Origin: Stropharia rugosoannulata
Lineage: Eukaryota; Basidiomycota; Agaricomycetes; Agaricales; Strophariaceae
Reading direction: 5' to 3'
NCBI GenBank assembly: GCA_028532985.1
Contig: JANCIK010000009.1
Coordinates: 1,302,001-1,366,000, forward strand
DNA: 64,000 bases
The notes under the pieces are model-generated. The model was given only the letters and a program-made list of their open reading frames with translations, searched no databases and was not told where the DNA came from. A program made the position numbers and the translations under genes. This document shows positions 43,648-56,710 of the stretch, piece by piece. Positions within the stretch are counted from its first letter, which is position 1. The number at the start of each line of letters is the position of its first letter.

Positions 43648-46600
43648 TCAATGAACAATAGGCTTCCGCCTCTTTGTCCGCTTTGACGTGTAGTCGTCGT
43701 CGCCTTGATCATCGGAGTAGTCGTCTACGGTCCATCCGTACTGACGTTTCTCCGCTTCGACCTTGCGCAAAGTGCGGATATTCAAATTCAAGGACTTTAT
43801 GAAGTCGTTCTAACAACACGTAAATCAACTGCAGAAGCGAAGAACATGCGCACATACCTTCTGTATTTTTACTTTTATCTCTGGCGATGCAGTTTTTTCA
43901 ATGCGTTTCTTCATCATATTAAACTGTGAAAAATATTGAGAACAGGAATAACTTATCATTGAAAATTTACTACTTACTTTGCGTGTTTCAGTCTTCAAAA
44001 GTATACTCAGATGTTTGATCCACAGTTGCAAGCTGGTCTCTTCTCGTTGCCGCGTCTCACCCTCGTCACTTCCCTTAAGATCTTCATCGGAGTCAGGGAC
44101 GGCGTAAGATTGTACTGTTTCTTTGGCTGTTCGTCGTGGTCTCTTCCTGAAGTTGTTTGCAAATGAGCCGGGGGAGCTTGGTGTTGGTAGCGTTGTTAAT
44201 GTAGTTTGGGTCGGCTCTATTTTTATTTTGCCCATATCGTCGATGTAATCGTTTTCGTCATAATAGAATTCTGCTCCGACTTCTATATCATGCCACAAGT
44301 AGAAATTCTTTTCAGAAGTCAATATAAGAGAACTGAATATGCAGTAGGACAACACACTTACGGGCATGCGGCCAAGGCGAGCCAGCACCTGGAAATGTTT
44401 CAAAGTGACAGGAACATGTGTAGCAGCACCAGATATGCCAGGACCACTATGCATCAGGTAATGGTGCAACATCTAGGTGTTCAAAAAAAATAAAGCGACA
44501 TAAAATCATGCATACAATTAGGCAACGCAGGTGGCTTACAGTGCAATTGTCATTGATCACAGCGTGGGTCATGAATATCGCTGTGACACTGCTACGCGGT
44601 CCATAAAACGACCTGACCCATTTACCAATATGTAAAGGATCTGCGTAGACCACGTTTCATAAGGTGACGGATTGTTAGAAATAGCATATACTGACCATTA
44701 GGATACCGGCACTTGCCAGAAATATCTGAAAATCCGTACGAATATGTAATTCTCCTGCGCGAGCGAACCGGCGTGACTTCGTCATGGCGAATCATTGTTG
44801 TTAGTGATTCTTGGGAGATGTCCCCCTGACGTAATAGGTTGAGCATGTTAAACAATATTTCAACATGACTACCCCCTACCAATTCTATATGTGCGGAATG
44901 TTGATTGTCATATTCGCGTTCAGTTTTTGAATTTGTAGGTTTCTCTTCTGATACGGCAGTAAGCTCCTCGTCCAGGTTATCTTGCTTCGAATTTTCGGGC
45001 AATAAACTTTCTCTGGTATGAACCTCTCCCATACCATGCCGCAGGAAGTCGCGACATAATTTGGCACTGTACATGAATGGTCGGTTGGACTCGTCGTCCC
45101 ACGAAGGCAAGTCTTCCACATTAATAGGATATTTTGTAAGGGTTAATGACTGTATAACCTCTCTCAGATGAGGAAAACCCTCTGCAAGACTTTTAAGAAG
45201 CTTCCCCTAAGATATACATGTCAGTGGCTTTTGTTGAAATAAGGCACAGATAATATACCTTGCAGGCAATCTCGAGACACCTAGAAGCTACCTCTTCCAC
45301 AATGTCATTGATTTCTTTTTGGTTCAGTCCTTTAGACCCAGTATCTCCATTGAACAATTCTTGTCGGGCGAAGTTTATGATTACTTCGTATCGCTCCACG
45401 AAAGGGTTGACAAGGATATTCCGAATATCTGTTCGAGTAATGGGCCCTAAACCAAGATTCTCAAGTTTGGTGCGAAGAGCACTCTGTGACGTATGCAGGT
45501 TCTCCGCAGCAATGAACACCACAACTAACACAACCAATCGCACGGAAACATCTGAAGACGGGAAATCCCCATATAAGTGGAGCAGTACATCCCCGGTGCT
45601 TGCGTTAGACACTGATCTGGTGGAAAGAAATGTCTAAACTTTGCATTAAATAGAAAAGTGTGGAGGGTAGTTGAAGGTTATTTACCGAAAGCAAATCTGC
45701 TACAAGAGTGCTAATGATATTATATGCATGAGTATCTCGGTATGTGTAAGAGTGATGTCACTCACGAAAGCTCAAAACGAAGGTCTCCCGACTTGTCTAA
45801 TTGCTTTAATGCTGCGTAACCCAGTTCATTGACCTTGGCTTCCATACACACTTCTGCGGCTACTGTCCGACTTACAAACATCCTAAACAGTTTGTGAGAT
45901 AAACGACTAGAATAGCAAATTAATGACAAACGAACGCGGCATCCAGTTTACACAGCTCCCGTACATTATTGGCAATATCATCGGCGCGCGTGTCGCTTGA
46001 AACTGCTTGACGTTCGAACATTTTTCGAAAAACAAAGTCTCGATACTGCAGTATACATACACGTTAGAGTAGACCACCTGATTCCCCAGACACCATTACC
46101 TTGTAATCCATACAGAAACCATTTCCAATAGCAAACGGAAGCAATCTAGGTTCAATCGCTAAGGCTAACGGAAACTGAGACATTATCGGATCCTATAGAA
46201 TCCAGTTTGATATTCCAGTGTAACGAACATGCCAAAAAGGCCGACCTTGTTAGAGAAGGGTATAAACTAATACATTGTGTTATAAACGTGAATGAATTTG
46301 CACAAACGACAGGGCGTACGTGATAAGTATCAAGTAACGTTTTGACGGTTTCCCATGTGACAGACTTCATTAAAGGCGGCAGTCTGCTTTCTTTCAGGAA
46401 AGTTATAAACACGGTCCCATCATCTTCACCCTTACGAAAATGTGTGACATTGGAAGATGTATAGCTTAGAATTCCTTCGACAACTCACCTTACCACGAGG
46501 GATCTCCCCATATTTCTCCTCCGACAGTCTGAGAAAGTAAAGGAAAACCCGAAGTGGCACCTGTCTGACCCACTGTGTCTTGATGAAATGCGCCTGAGTG

Positions 46601-46939
46601 TGGAAGTAGTGGTGGATTGCAATTTGTATGAGATAACGAGAGATGTGTGCCCCGCTGGTTAGGAGAATCTGCAGAGTCAGAGAATTGGTTGTTGAGTCAC
46701 TTATAATATGCGCTGAAGAAAGATTATACATCGAGCATTCTCTCAGTAACAAGCTTGCCCCGGCCCAGGGCGCGATATATTGCTTCAATCGAGCCATAAT
46801 GAATGAGGAAGTAGTGAGCTCTAACGTAGGGATCTTGAGAGAAGACGTGGAAGCGTCGTGAAGTCTGAGTGAGGGGACTTGGGTCGGAGAGCTCATAAAA
46901 GATCAATTGAAGGACTTCGTCTAGCATATATGTGAGCAT
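43648..46939 (-). CDS. Uncharacterised large F-box-like fungal protein
   Basis: About 14 exons can be joined into roughly 850-900 residues. The N-terminus has an F-box-like stretch: 'MLDEVLQLIFYELSDPSPLT' then 'TSRRFHVFSQDPYVRAHYFL'. Conserved-looking segments follow: 'LLTSGAHISRYLIQIAIHHY', 'FPLALAIEPRLLPFAIGNGF', 'YRDFVFRKMFE', 'MFVSRTVAAEVCMEAKVNEL', 'PITRTDIRNILVNPFVERY', 'TMIRHDEVTPVRSRRRI', 'VTAIFMTHAVINDN', 'HVPVTLKHFQVLARLGRMP' and 'FYLWHDIEVGAEFYYDENDY'. The tail is basic and acidic by turns and ends near 'SKRTKRRKP', a likely nuclear signal. If the F-box is real, it may recruit a target to an SCF ligase. I recognise no other domain. The start could also be the ATG at 46927. Confidence 0.75.
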
Positions 46940-47226
46940 GAGTGAGAGCCATGAGAACGCGGGTGAACACACCGCAAAGGCGTTCCATGTTGTCGGAGCC
47001 AGTGAAGGTGTGTACGAGCGGAATGGGGGAAGAGGTGTGAAATGGGGAACAAAGGGGAAATGGGGAGTGGCAGAGGCGGTCAGCGACTGTGTGGAGTGCT
47101 ACAGAGATGGTCGAAGCCAAGACAGCTCGGCACGCTCTCGTATCCAGATTCGGACGGAGCTGAATTATTTTAGTTATTCGACTACCATATATGGGTAAAT
47201 CTAAAATATTCAATTACCAAGTTGCC

Positions 47227-48459
47227 TTAAAGTCGTCGTCTGTAATATGCCAACCACATCTGCCATGCAAGCAAGCCATCTCGCCGCTCGAGTTTCGGGT
47301 CGAACGCATTGAAACTAGCATCTTGCAGCCGGCGAAGATAATTAATTACAGGGACCTGTTGCAAATTTTGAATTGGGCCATCTCGCATTACTAAATAGTT
47401 GTTTACATACCCCAGAAATAAATACGGGCAAGACTTGTGCAGGTAATTTTGAATCTTGGGACGTCTTCAGCATGTCGACCGCTGTGTTCAGGTGGTCATG
47501 CGCAATGGTGGCAAAATCATATACGGCATCTTCGATACCATGTGCCTCAGGGCCATATCGAAAAACGGCTTCCTGACTAACTCCATGTTTGGCGGTAATT
47601 TCTGCAGGGATTGCCATTCTGCCATGTTTTGCATGATATGGAAGGGCCCGTAATAATGTAGAGAACGTCTGAGCGGCGCCGAGGTGAGATGCTGCATGAG
47701 AGAATGTTGAAGAAGGTAGGGATAATATAGATAGAAGCAGGTAGAGGACGGTGCTTGACGTTGCTTCGGCGTGAGCAGTCAGTGAATCCACTGTCAGGAA
47801 GGTTGGTGTCTGCAGCTCTGCGTCCTGCAAAAAATAATGTGTAATGTGCACAATATTGCTCCGAGCAACCGAGCACTTACACGAGCATCAACAATTCGTT
47901 TGAGGTGGTAGGCAGATATTTTTGAGGTCTGGGATGTTTCAAACAGAGCTAACGCGATTGGATGCTTAGGTGGTCTGCCCTAACAAAATAAATTGGGAGC
48001 TTGTCCAAATTTTAGGTGAACATTTGCGCGCACCTCACCTATCCCATTTACTGCGTCTCGCCAAAATTGCATCCTCATTTTACCAATCGCGGACTGTGAT
48101 ACATTATCCTGAACCATGGCAAGTTCGACCTACCCATTAATATACGAATGAATGAACACTACAGACGCGTAAAAGAATGCGTGACTCACGGCTAAGGCCT
48201 TGATAGCAAAGTAGCTGTTTTGAAGTGCTTGCGGATAGAAGAAAGAGTTCAGGTATGAGTCGTAATCATGTTTCCGTACGAACTCGCGACAATACGCGTG
48301 TGGATCACTTGGGCCTGCGATCTTTGTAGCTAGTCCGCGCCGGAGTGGAAGAGGCAGTCGAATCGAGGACAATGGCATACGTAAAAGCCAGGGACCGAAC
48401 CGTGCATTTTCCTTCATCATTTCCGCCGACTGAGAAAGTAGACGCGTGCAAGATAGCAT
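47227..48459 (-). CDS. NDUFAF6: Mitochondrial complex I assembly factor NDUFAF6-like (squalene/phytoene synthase fold)
   Basis: Five exons (48459-48190, 48129-48034, 47979-47881, 47824-47411, 47355-47227) give 335 residues. The first ~45 residues are basic and Ser/Leu-rich, a likely mitochondrial presequence ('LSSIRLPLPLRRGLATK'). The family core then runs 'CREFVRKHDYDSYL', 'ALQNSYFAIKALAVELAMVQDNVS', 'IGKMRMQFWRDAVNGIGEG', 'PPKHPIALALFETS', 'AYHLKRIVDARD', 'VLPVFISGVPVINYLRRLQD' and 'ASFNAFDPKL'. It helps assemble NADH dehydrogenase in the matrix. The fold is that of squalene/phytoene synthases, but this family is not thought to make isoprenoids. It is head-to-head with the LYR-protein gene. 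Confidence 0.9.
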
Positions 48460-48686
48460 ATGACCTCAGTCACTCAAGATAGAAGTGGAATGTTGAAAGT
48501 TGACCGGGTTGACCGCTGATGGGTATATTCGGCACGACCGTGCATGTCATGGAATCTAAAGTTCAAGTTACAAAAGTGTTTTTATTACTTACGTAATACT
48601 AGAGTACGCTCGGCAAGCCTGTGTTATACTGTTTCCGAGTCAATTCTTTGTCAATTCTGCAACAATTCTGAGTTCACGTCGTCAGC
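48460..48686. promoter_or_regulatory. Bidirectional promoter, NDUFAF6 / SDHAF1-type LYR gene
   Basis: The two start codons are only 227 bp apart and point away from each other. Both products act in mitochondrial respiratory-complex assembly, so shared control is plausible. Confidence 0.55.
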
Positions 48687-49047
48687 ATGAGTCCTGCAAA
48701 GTCAGGATTGCAGAAAGAGGTTTTAAGCTTATATCGGCGGTATGTACACCACCTTTCTTGCTGCACGTTTTCTTAACGAACGTTATGTCAGAGCATTACG
48801 AATGGTGAAGAGCAAACCCGAATCTGTCCGTCCTAAATTCCGCCTGTTCGTGCGATATAATTTCTACACGAACGCCGCTGGGGTATCTCCGCGGAATGTC
48901 AGCTACATTGAACATCTCCTGAGAAGAGCTACAAAGCAGATTGAACAGTTTGAAGATCCTGGAGTCAGGGACTGTTTTCTTTCTGAAAGAATGATAGAAT
49001 GGGACGCAGAGCGGACAAGATTTTATAAACAGAAGTCTACCATGTGA
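48687..49047 (+). CDS. SDHAF1: LYR-motif protein, succinate dehydrogenase assembly factor 1-like
   Basis: Two exons (48687-48739 and 48792-49047) give 102 residues. The N-terminus 'SGLQKEVLSLYRRALRM' holds the LYR motif with its following arginine, and 'FRLFVRYNFY' the conserved downstream F-R. Then come 'VSPRNVSYIEHLLRRATKQI' and 'PGVRDC'. SDHAF1-type proteins guide iron-sulfur cluster delivery to the Sdh2 subunit of complex II in the matrix. Other LYR proteins are possible, but the 'EHLLRRATKQ' helix resembles SDHAF1. The intron is 52 bp with standard ends. Confidence 0.85.
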
Positions 49048-49199
49048 TACCCCGATAGATTAATTAAACTAGTGCTTTGTTACATGGCACGGCGCGGGCA
49101 TAAGTAGAAGAAGAGTTCTCAACATTGGAGAGACCAAACGAATTTGGACAGCTTCGAGTTCCAGATATATGAAAATCATCCACACCATATGGTGGCTTG

Positions 49200-50154
49200 T
49201 TACGGCGCGTCTATCTGTGACACTCTATAGTTTCCGTAAGCCCTATGCTTATTATATGGGTTGGCTTTAGGTTGAGGTTTGGGTTGAGGAGTGCCCTTTG
49301 CTGCCCTTGCTGCCTTCCTTGGTGCTTGAGATGGTTTTGGTTTTGGCATGGACGGTGGTTGCCCAATGAGAAGAACTCGATTGTCGGACGGCCTGTAATG
49401 CGGTTCAGGCTGCGGATTACCCTGGCTTCCTCTTTGTGTAATTCGTTTTAAGCTGTGTTGAGCGTAATTCGCTGATGCTGCTTGCTCTTGAGCAAGTTGG
49501 ACAGCGCCCTCATAAGCTAATCGACGTTCGTTCAGAACGGCTTTGATACGGGCCATGGTTTTGCGACACTGACATGACGATATTCGAGTAGCCTTCACTG
49601 AACATTGAAAATGTGGCTTACGTTTCGCACTTTATCCGCGGGGACTTGCAAAAAAGAACTTGCCACGCCCATTCGTCTTGCTTCTTCTTTCTGGGTAGCA
49701 AGCAGATTTCTTTCTCTTAAAACGACATACCAGAGAGTATGCAAGTCTTTGAAGCTTTTATTTCGCAGCTCTGCAGCCTCCCATGCTCTTCCTTTTATTG
49801 AGTGTTAGAAGACGCATTCCGTCAAAATGCAGAGTCTGACTTACCGGTTGCCAGCTGTCCCTGCTCGGGTGATTCGACAACTTCATAGGCATCCTCGCCT
49901 TCTAAGACCAGACTTTTCCTCCTGAAGAAAGCATACAATCCATGCTTTTCGGAAACAGGGACTTTGGCTTGGGGAAGCGGAGGGAGGTCGGCAACTCGTT
50001 TGGGTATGCGACGCCTTCCGTGTGAGCGTTCACCCTTGATTAATAGAGAAGGCGCGGGGTGCTCATGTTGTGCTTCAGCGTTTGCAGCCTCAGCAAATGA
50101 GCGGGAAAATTGTAGGGAACCCCTTTTGACCGCGGTTCTAGACAGAGAGAGCAT
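49200..50154 (-). CDS. MRPL4: Mitochondrial large-subunit ribosomal protein uL29m (MRPL47/Mrpl4)
   Basis: Three exons (50154-49845, 49791-49622, 49568-49200) give 282 residues. The start '[20 protein letters not shown]' is a typical mitochondrial presequence. The L29 core reads '[20 protein letters not shown]', '[20 protein letters not shown]' and '[19 protein letters not shown]'. The last ~90 residues are Pro/Gln/Lys-rich and disordered, an extension that varies between fungi. It binds near the polypeptide exit tunnel of the mitoribosome. It lies convergent to the LYR-protein gene and divergent from RAD50. Confidence 0.92.
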
Positions 50155-50433
50155 GGAACAGCGTCTAAATCACTTTGTGGAAAAATCGGGACGTGAGGCG
50201 TGTTGTTTGTATAAAATGCTTTAGCCAAATGTTGGTCAACGTTTAGCAGCGCCTCTTTCATGAAAGCGTTGTGAGAGCGCGTCTTTACTAAGCTTTACTA
50301 CTTAATCACTGCCACCCTCATTTAAATGAACTTAGCTCACGCAACTCTTAGCCTTTGACCGTTGACTTCGCTGAATCCACGTTTATTGGTAAAACCTACT
50401 GAATTGTGTTTGAGCTATCCGTTGTAGGCGACC
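50155..50433. promoter_or_regulatory. Divergent promoter, uL29m / RAD50
   Basis: Start codons are 279 bp apart on opposite strands. No distinct TATA box. Shared regulation is only an inference. Confidence 0.4.
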
Positions 50434-53400
50434 ATGGCGTGTTTAAACAAACTCGCTATAAGAGGAATCCGTTCTTTCGACGACAAGCAAATATCTGTTA
50501 TTGAATTCTTCTCTCCTGTCACCGTTATTGTCGGTCACAATGGAAGTGGAAAGACCACCATCATTGAATGCCTGAAGTATGCGACTACTGGCGACCAACC
50601 GCCCAACACCCGCGGAGGCGCCTTCATCCATGATCCCAAAATGGCTAACGAGAAAGAAGTCAAAGCACAGGTCAAACTTCGGTTTCACGCAGCAAATGGC
50701 ACCCGAATGGTTGCAGTGAGAAATTTGAGCGTTACTGTAAAGAAGACAGGACTTACAATGAAGACGCTGGAGAGTATACTTGCACTTGCAGACGGGAATG
50801 CCGAGAAGGGAGGAAAGGTAGGTCACTTTACATCTTTAGCATTTATCCTCAACAACTCTCCTAGCGTGGCGCCATATCTACCAAATGCGCCGAAATGGAC
50901 GCGGAAATCCCCCAGCTCTTAGGTGTTTCGAAAGCCGTTCTCGAAAATGTTATATTTTGTCACCAAGAAGATTCCTACTGGCCTCTCGCAGAACCGTCTA
51001 CATTGAAAAAGAAATTCGATGACATTTTCGAAGCCACTAGGTCAGTAAATGAGACGTGGTTCCAGGTGCTAGGCGCTTACAACGCAGTAGGTATACCAAG
51101 GCACTTGACTCCATTAAAAGCCTTCGTAAAGATCGCATGCTGGAACTCAAAGCAGAGAAAGAGCGCCTTTTATCTCTTTCACGAGAGAAAGCTCACGCGG
51201 ACAAGCTTAAAGAACGCATCAACGATATACGAGCCGTGATTGCAGCCAAGGAAGTCGAGTGTGAAGATAGTAAGCAGAAATATGATATCGCCGTAGAAGA
51301 AAACAGGAAGTTCTATGAATTATACAGCAATTTCCGAGAGATCTACACCAAAGTGGAAAAATTGGAAGAAAGCAAAGCTAAGACGACCTCTCACCTTATG
51401 GACGTGAAATCCAAGTTTAAAGAGGTTCCAGGTAAATTCCCTGCGATTGGTTTATCATGCATACTTATCGTTCTTAGGGAGTCTTGAGGAACTGGAATCT
51501 CGTGCAGAAAAATTCGAAGACAGGATGTCTGTACAACATGGGAATAGACGCGAAGAGCAACGCAAAAAGGAGGACCTTGAGGAGGAGTTAAATTCACAGA
51601 CTGCTCTGCAGAGGGGACTCATTGTAAAGAAAGCTCGCCTTGTCGCCGAGGCTGAGGTTTGTTACCACTTGCTAACCTTGTGTACAAAGTTAATAATTGC
51701 GGCTCCATCATTAGGAACAAAGCCGGCGCATCAAACAAAGAGAGGAGGCTATCAGAGATATGGCCGAGACTTACGGAGTACAGGGTTTCAATAGGTCTCC
51801 TTTAGAGAGGGAACACATTCTCGAGTTTGTTGCGCGATTGAGAGATGTACATAGGAAACACCAGGCGGAATACGAGACATTACAGGTACGCTTGATTGAC
51901 CAACCTGTGCATAAATGCTCCACCCTCTTATTGCATGGCACAGGCCGAGCGCAAACTTAAGACAGATGAATATCATTCTACACTGCGGAAGCTGGATGCT
52001 GCATTAGAAAGCAAGAAGTCATCAAAACAACGTATTGCTCAACAAACTGTATGGAGTTCAGGAAGCTTGATGAATAGTAACTCATTAGTCGACAGGCAGA
52101 AAATCACGATAAAATCAAAAAGACAGAAAGGGTACTTGAAGACATGCAAACTGTGTCTGCGTCGCTTCGAACTCTACAACTCGACATGGAAGACAAAAAA
52201 GATCGCCTGAAGAAATTGAATCAAAGTGTAGAGTCGGCAAATTATTCCTCCAAGCTCGCTGAATTCTCTGCCAAAAAAAGAAGGCTGGAAGATGATCGCG
52301 AACAACTCAATATTGAATTACAGGCATTGACGACGCAAGCCGACACTAGAGCAAGACTTCAGTTGAAGAGGTCGGAAGTCAAGACGAAGGGTATTGAAGC
52401 CCAAAGCAAGTAAGTGGTCACCAAATGAGGATAGTGTAGGTGCTTTAGCCTGTTCATATAGCCTAGATTTGGCTAGCACCAAACTAAAGACGTTCACGGG
52501 TGAAGAAGCAGATGTCCACTCACTGGAAGGAATTATTGATCGTCTTTTAAAGTCAGTAAATAGATTTGTTGAGCTCAATCGATCTGACCCATCATATATG
52601 CAGTGAACATGATAAAAAACAAGCCAGACTGACCGAGGATGGCAAGACAGCCCATAACAAGCTTCAGAAATTAGACATTGAACTAAACAATCTCAGAACT
52701 GTTATAACACAAAAGAAATCTGATCTGAGAGGTATACTATTCTTATGAGAGTGTAAGAATGCTAATTGATTTCTGCTGCACAGATAAGGAAGTTATGGTA
52801 AAGAATGTCCTTTCAGCCACTGACGACTTCGAAGAACGCGTGACGGAAGCAAGAACTGAATATGAGTACAGCCAGAAGTATTTTTATTTATCTGCCCATA
52901 ATGCCACATAAAGCTTAACGCAAATGTCAAAGGAAACTGGGCGAGCGTGACGGAAACATAGCTGCATATGAATCTATATTACAAGACGGAAGGGAAAAGA
53001 AAGCCTGCAAAGCCTGCAACCGGGGTCTCAGTGATGACGAGCTTGTGTTGTTCGAGAAGCATGTAAGTCTTTGTTGCCTTGCTATCTGGTTGTGGTTTAG
53101 TCGTTGACAATATTTCCCATAGCTTCAAAAAATCTTGGGAATGCTCAAATCCAAAGAGACTCTTGACCAGCTGAAAGAAGAAGTTCAAGAATGGGACGTA
53201 GAATTCCGGCGGATGCAAGCGCTTCGCCCCGTGTACACCGCCGCTATAAGTTTAAAAACTAAAGAAATTCCTACTTTAGAGGATCAAATAAGAGCAAAGG
53301 AAGCCATGCACCCTGAACTTGCTAGTTTGGCTGAATCGGTAATGCTTTTTATCTCCGTCGGTATTGGGATCTGACTCTTTGAAAAATATGCGCTCCAACT

Positions 53401-55520
53401 ATAGATAGCAGAACACCTGGATCGTACTGTCCATGAGATTAAGCAACTCCACAAATTGAAAGATTTATCCAGTACGATAAATCGTCTTCAAAAGGAAATG
53501 GATAAAGCGAACCAGGAGATCGGTCAGCTGGAACGTAGCCTGGCCAGTACAGGGTCTACCAAGACAATAGATGACGTTCAAAGCGAACTTAGTCGCGTTA
53601 GCAGTGATATGTTCGTGACCATCTTATTTTCAATCAAATTTTTATATATATTCACGTATCCAATCACAGTCGCAAAATCGATAGGGAAAGCAGTGCGCTG
53701 AGTAATGAGGCCGAGCGACATAATCTTTCAATACGCAACCTCGAAAATAACGTTCATACCTTGGAGTTAGAAGAAAGAGACTTGTCAAGCAAGCTTGGTG
53801 AAAAAGATAGGCTGGAGGAGAACATTGTTCGCATGAAAGAGGAGAACTCAAAATACATGCTGCAATCTAAGGTATAGTTATTCTCCGCCACTGTATGTGT
53901 CCAATTTCACCCATGACGCATGACAGGAACTCGACAGCAGCATCTTCGAAGCTCAAGCACCAATCACTGCATTGCAAGAAGCGTTCCAACAGGAGCAAAG
54001 GGAATTGAATATCAAGATTACAGATGCGCAAAGGCTTTACGAGGATCTTAACAAATGCAGTGACAGGCTGAGCGACATGAATAAAAACGTGGAGAGGTCA
54101 TACGCTCACACCTTCTTGTTTATAACTCAACTAACGTGTCCCGTATACAGATATGTCCGAGAAAAGAAAGCCCGTTTACTAGAAGATTGCTCTTCCGAGC
54201 TAGAAGCCTGTGATGAACGCCTTTCCGAGTTGCAAGGCTCGATAGAAGCCTGTCGCGCGCTTATAGCTAGTATCAGCAAGGAAATAGATGAGGGCGGAGC
54301 AACCATCTCAAATCTTCGGGATAACATTATTGTACAGAAGCTAACTAGGGACATAGCAAGGACTCAGGCGGAGATCGACTCTTATGATATGGAAGAAGCA
54401 GGCAAAGCCCGGAGAAACTATAATGATAAATACGAGCCTGCAAAAGCTAGAGAGGAAAAGTTGGGCGAAGTGGTTCGTTATAAATTCTCCTCTCCCCATC
54501 CTCTGATTTTCTCCCTCCTTTCCCCAGTATCACCAACTCACAGGAGAACTTGGGTCCTTGAAAGCACAAGCCAAGTCTCTGGAGAACGATCTTAAGGAGT
54601 TCAAGGATGTCTACAAGAAGTATACTCAACAACTCATTAGGGTCAAAGTAAGTCATTTGTTGGCATAGTATACGTCGCTTTCCTAATACTGTGCAGGTAT
54701 CAGACATGGCAAACAATGATCTAGAAAAGTACGCGAAGGCTCTAGACAAGTAAGCGATGTGATATTCTATGACGAGAAATCCTCTTATCGATGTATAGTG
54801 CTATCATGAAGTACCACGGGCTTAAGATGGAAGAAGTCAACGACACCATGAAGCACCTTTGGAATAAAACCTATCAGGGCACAGGTGCGCAAACCTCGGG
54901 CCGTCAATCTCCATCCTAATGCCTCGGCTCTAGACATCGACGGCATAAAAATAAGGTCTGACGTTGAAGGGGCTGCATCGAAGCGATCCTATAATTATAG
55001 GGTATTCCGAACCCTCTGTACAAATTTATTTTTGTGGTTAACTCGTTGACAATAGGTTGTTATGACCAAAGATCAAGTAGAAATGGACATGCGTGGCCGA
55101 TGTTCTGCCGGACAAAAAATGCTGGCATCAATCATCATTCGATTGGCACTTTCCGATTCATTTGGCCAAAATTGTGGCATCCTCGCACTCGACGAGCCAA
55201 CTAATGCTCTAGACACGGAAAATATTGATGCCCTTGCGGCGAGTCTCGTGGAGTAATTTGAATTTCTTAGTGATGCGGGCCGCCTACTCACTTCGCGTGT
55301 TCAGTATCATCAACGAACGGAAGTCGCACTCGAACTTCCAGCTCATAATCATCACCCATGATGAAAATTTCTTGCGGAAATTAGGCCAGAGCGATGTCAT
55401 GGAATATTATTGGTAAGTTATCATTTCTTGTTCCTCACTTTGCTCAATACTACTTCGTACAGGCGAGTTTCCCGAGATTCAAGGCAGAAATCCGTAATAG
55501 AAAGACAACGATTTAGATAG
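50434..55520 (+). CDS. RAD50: DNA double-strand-break repair protein Rad50
   Basis: A long, intron-rich gene (more than 15 introns) for an SMC-like ATPase of about 1300 residues, acting with Mre11 and Nbs1/Xrs2 in break sensing, end tethering and telomere care. Walker A '[10 protein letters not shown]' is at residues 33-42, followed by '[16 protein letters not shown]'. The Q-loop region reads '[13 protein letters not shown]' and '[17 protein letters not shown]'. Long coiled coils flank the zinc hook '[15 protein letters not shown]' (CxxC, about 53000-53040). The C-terminal lobe has the ABC signature region '[20 protein letters not shown]', Walker B '[13 protein letters not shown]' and '[15 protein letters not shown]'. 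The last residues 'SVIERQRFR' precede TAG. I checked the ends and hook closely and the middle exons only in outline. Confidence 0.93.
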
Positions 55521-56710
55521 TGACTTTGCTGCCTTGTTTTTGGCCTATTTCTCCGCGTCGCGTCAAGTACTATTCTTATCTACTTTCTTTGACTCGTGTC
55601 CTGATTAGAAATCTTGGCGGCAAATATGATCCCAAATTTCTCCAAAGTGCATCCAGAGGACCATACCATTCTGACTTGGCCATCTCTTTTTCCCCCTCAA
55701 TTTTCTGTTTTTTGTCCTAAACTCACGAGAAATAAAGCTGATCCTCACATCGCTCAATTACAGGCAGACCATGTTTTGCTTGAATGTGTGAAGTCGTCTC
55801 CCGGTAAGCAAATTTAGTGATATGTCAATCATTATCTGACGTAGATCCCATTATGTCCGAGCGTTTTTGGCAATGAATTTGCATTCTGTTGTAGCTTTAC
55901 TCGAATATGCGTCCTCTGCTTCGTTAGCTACGCAGGCAATTTGCAAGGACAACTCTGTTGGCACTTGGTTGGCACAATGCAAGCGTTCTTCCGAAGATGT
56001 ACTGAATAACTTTCCGAAGTTTTGTTTTATCCCTTGCTAATAGTCTCCTCTGACGTTTGATCCTGATTACTAGCTTGTCCTTATAACTCCTGACCCCACT
56101 TCACCTTGTCTATTCTTGGTCTATGCTGGTCCGCTCGTCATCTCCTGGGAACATCTGTCTGTCCTGGGCCACTATTTTGCACCATCTTTGAAACCAAACA
56201 GTTACCAAATATCCTTATGCCTTCGCGTGTTGGATATTTGACCTTTTCCGTATAACTGCCATGCTCGACCTGTTCACGCACGCGGAACTGAACTCGGGGG
56301 TTATCGCACACTTGATGGCACAGCCTTGGCATCCCGTGTAAGCCCCATTACATTCTGACCTATTCTGACGACTTGCTGCTACTTATTTTAACACCATCTC
56401 CTCTATCCATGCCGGCTTCCATGTGGAGAAAGCATGAGATTTGTACCAATTCTGACGTTGATATGCGCTTCAAAACTAGATCTGTGGATCTCTCCTCCGT
56501 GGCGTCTCGTCATGCGCTTAACCTCGATCTATCTGTTCTGCAATAGAATTTTCTTACGGTTGTATTTCGGACGTGACACTATAGTCGAAAGCCAGTGGTC
56601 GTTCGTTATTATGTCAAATTCACCCTGGCTCGTAAGGAGCTCTCTATATAATTAAGAAGTGGTCCATCTGTTAGGACATCTTCAAACCCCACACCTCGAC
56701 TTCCGTCATC
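55521..56710. other. Intergenic (1.19 kb)
   Basis: No gene supported. It holds the RAD50 3' flank and the promoter of the next gene, with a TATATA at 56645-56650. Short open frames (60-70 codons) show no family resemblance. Confidence 0.4.
56645..56650 (+). promoter_or_regulatory. TATA-box-like element upstream of the A-domain/TmpA-like gene
   Basis: TATATA followed by aattaag lies about 60 bp before the ATG at 56711, a usual distance for a fungal TATA box. Confidence 0.45.

Noticed and set aside
46893..47213. Minus-strand 106-codon ORF upstream of the F-box-like gene
   Set aside because: Composition is poor, there is no family resemblance, and it overlaps the likely promoter and first exon of that gene in another frame.
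55521..55817. Small ORFs downstream of RAD50 as extra exons
   Set aside because: Rad50 already ends properly after 'SVIERQRFR', and these frames show no Rad50 or other similarity.
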